A DNA stretch of 6,088 bases, taken from Anaerolineae bacterium. Lineage in GTDB: Bacteria; Chloroflexota; Anaerolineae; Aggregatilineales; UBA2796. Positions 5,680-6,088 of the stretch are shown piece after piece. The notes below the pieces were generated by a model. That model made no database searches, was not told where the DNA came from, and worked only from the letters and a program-made list of their open reading frames with translations. The position numbers were made by a program, and so were the translations under genes. Location of the stretch: the NCBI GenBank assembly GCA_020851855.1, contig JADZBY010000095.1, forward strand, positions 1 to 6,088, in the 5' to 3' direction. Position 1 is the first letter of the stretch. Each line of letters begins with the position of its first letter.

Positions 5680-6088
5680 ATGAAGAGACGTCCCCGAACC
5701 GCTCGCCGCACTGCGCAGGCGCTCTTGTTGTGTATCGTCCTCGTGATTCTGCCCGCGCTCGCCGCCGCGCCGCGCGCCGGAGCGCACGGCTACATCGTGC
5801 GCGTCATCCCCGCCAACAGCAGCGTGCTGGATCGCGCGCCAGCTCGCATTCGGGCCTGGTTCAGCGAGAGCCTGGAGCCGTGTTTCTCCAGCATCAGCCT
5901 GTCCGACGAGCGCGGCGCTTCGATCCCACTGACCGACAACGGCGTGCTGCCTGAGAGTCCAACGCAGCTCACCGCCCGCATCGTCAATCCGCTGCCCGAT
6001 GGCGCGTACGTCATCCGGCTGCGCGTCGCCTTCGCCAGCGACGGGCATGTCTTTGACGAGCGCGTGATCTTCTACGTCGGGCAGCAGA
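5680..6088 (+). CDS. CopC-type periplasmic/exported Cu(II)-binding protein (3' truncated)
   Basis: 136 residues are visible before the window ends, with no stop. The N-terminus is a signal peptide: a basic region RRPRTARR (3-10), a hydrophobic core (about 14-30) and a likely cleavage after AGA (33-35), leaving His36 as the mature first residue. The rest is a CopC beta-sandwich: PANSSVLDRAPARIRAWFSESLEP (44-67), FSSISLSDERG (69-79), and a closing DGAYVIRLRVAFASDGHVFD (107-126). In CopC proteins, Cu(II) is held by the mature N-terminal His plus Asp and His of a D-x-H motif. Here these are His36, Asp121 and His123. No Met-rich Cu(I) site is visible, which fits the Cu(II)-only type. The protein may continue into a CopD-like membrane domain, as in YcnJ, beyond the edge. 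The ATG at 5680 is fixed by an in-frame TAA at 5674-5676. AAGGA sits almost against the ATG, too close for a standard Shine-Dalgarno sequence, so coupling to the gene upstream is likely. Confidence 0.88.
   Translation, partial: MKRRPRTARRTAQALLLCIVLVILPALAAAPRAGAHGYIVRVIPANSSVLDRAPARIRAWFSESLEPCFSSISLSDERGASIPLTDNGVLPESPTQLTARIVNPLPDGAYVIRLRVAFASDGHVFDERVIFYVGQQ

Noticed and set aside
5667..5954. Plus-strand frame starting GTG at 5667
   Set aside because: It is out of frame with the CopC gene, which covers the same bases with a signal peptide and a full copper site.

Overview
This is a GC-rich bacterial chromosome fragment with compact, ordinary-looking genes. The YacL-type membrane PIN/TRAM protein, the UPF0104-type flippase-like protein and a GTAGGGGCGG-headed palindromic repeat suggest a Chloroflexota lineage (Anaerolineae-like). 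That assignment is an inference from general resemblance; no marker gene in the window proves it.

Layout. (1) Bases 1-1188 (+) hold the C-terminal two thirds of a fatty-acyl-AMP ligase-like adenylating enzyme, cut by the left edge. (2) A short convergent gap (1189-1327) contains two GC-rich hairpins and no gene. (3) A compact minus-strand operon, read right to left, encodes a flippase-like membrane protein of the lysylphosphatidylglycerol synthase transmembrane family (3934-2900), a Fes-like esterase with an N-terminal E-set domain (2876-1803) and a GNAT acetyltransferase whose start overlaps the esterase stop (1813-1328). A candidate promoter lies at 3990-4018. (4) A separate minus-strand gene (5130-4060) encodes a YacL-type PIN/TRAM protein with its own candidate promoter. 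(5) After a 263-base divergent intergenic region, a plus-strand pair begins: an 86-residue single-span membrane protein (5394-5654) and a secreted CopC-type copper-binding protein (5680 to beyond 6088). The CopC gene has no stop inside the window.

How the genes fit together. The CopC fragment carries all three Cu(II) ligands expected of the family: a predicted mature N-terminal His and an Asp-x-His. It lies 25 bases after the small membrane protein, so the two probably form the start of a copper-handling operon. A perfect TATAAT preceded by a 12-bp palindrome is a plausible regulated promoter for that pair. The flippase-esterase-GNAT operon has an unknown substrate. Its architecture suggests modification or hydrolysis of an ester-linked metabolite or lipid, but nothing in the sequence identifies it. 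No tRNA, rRNA, CRISPR array, insertion sequence or phage gene was seen, and no gene-free stretch exceeds 300 bases.
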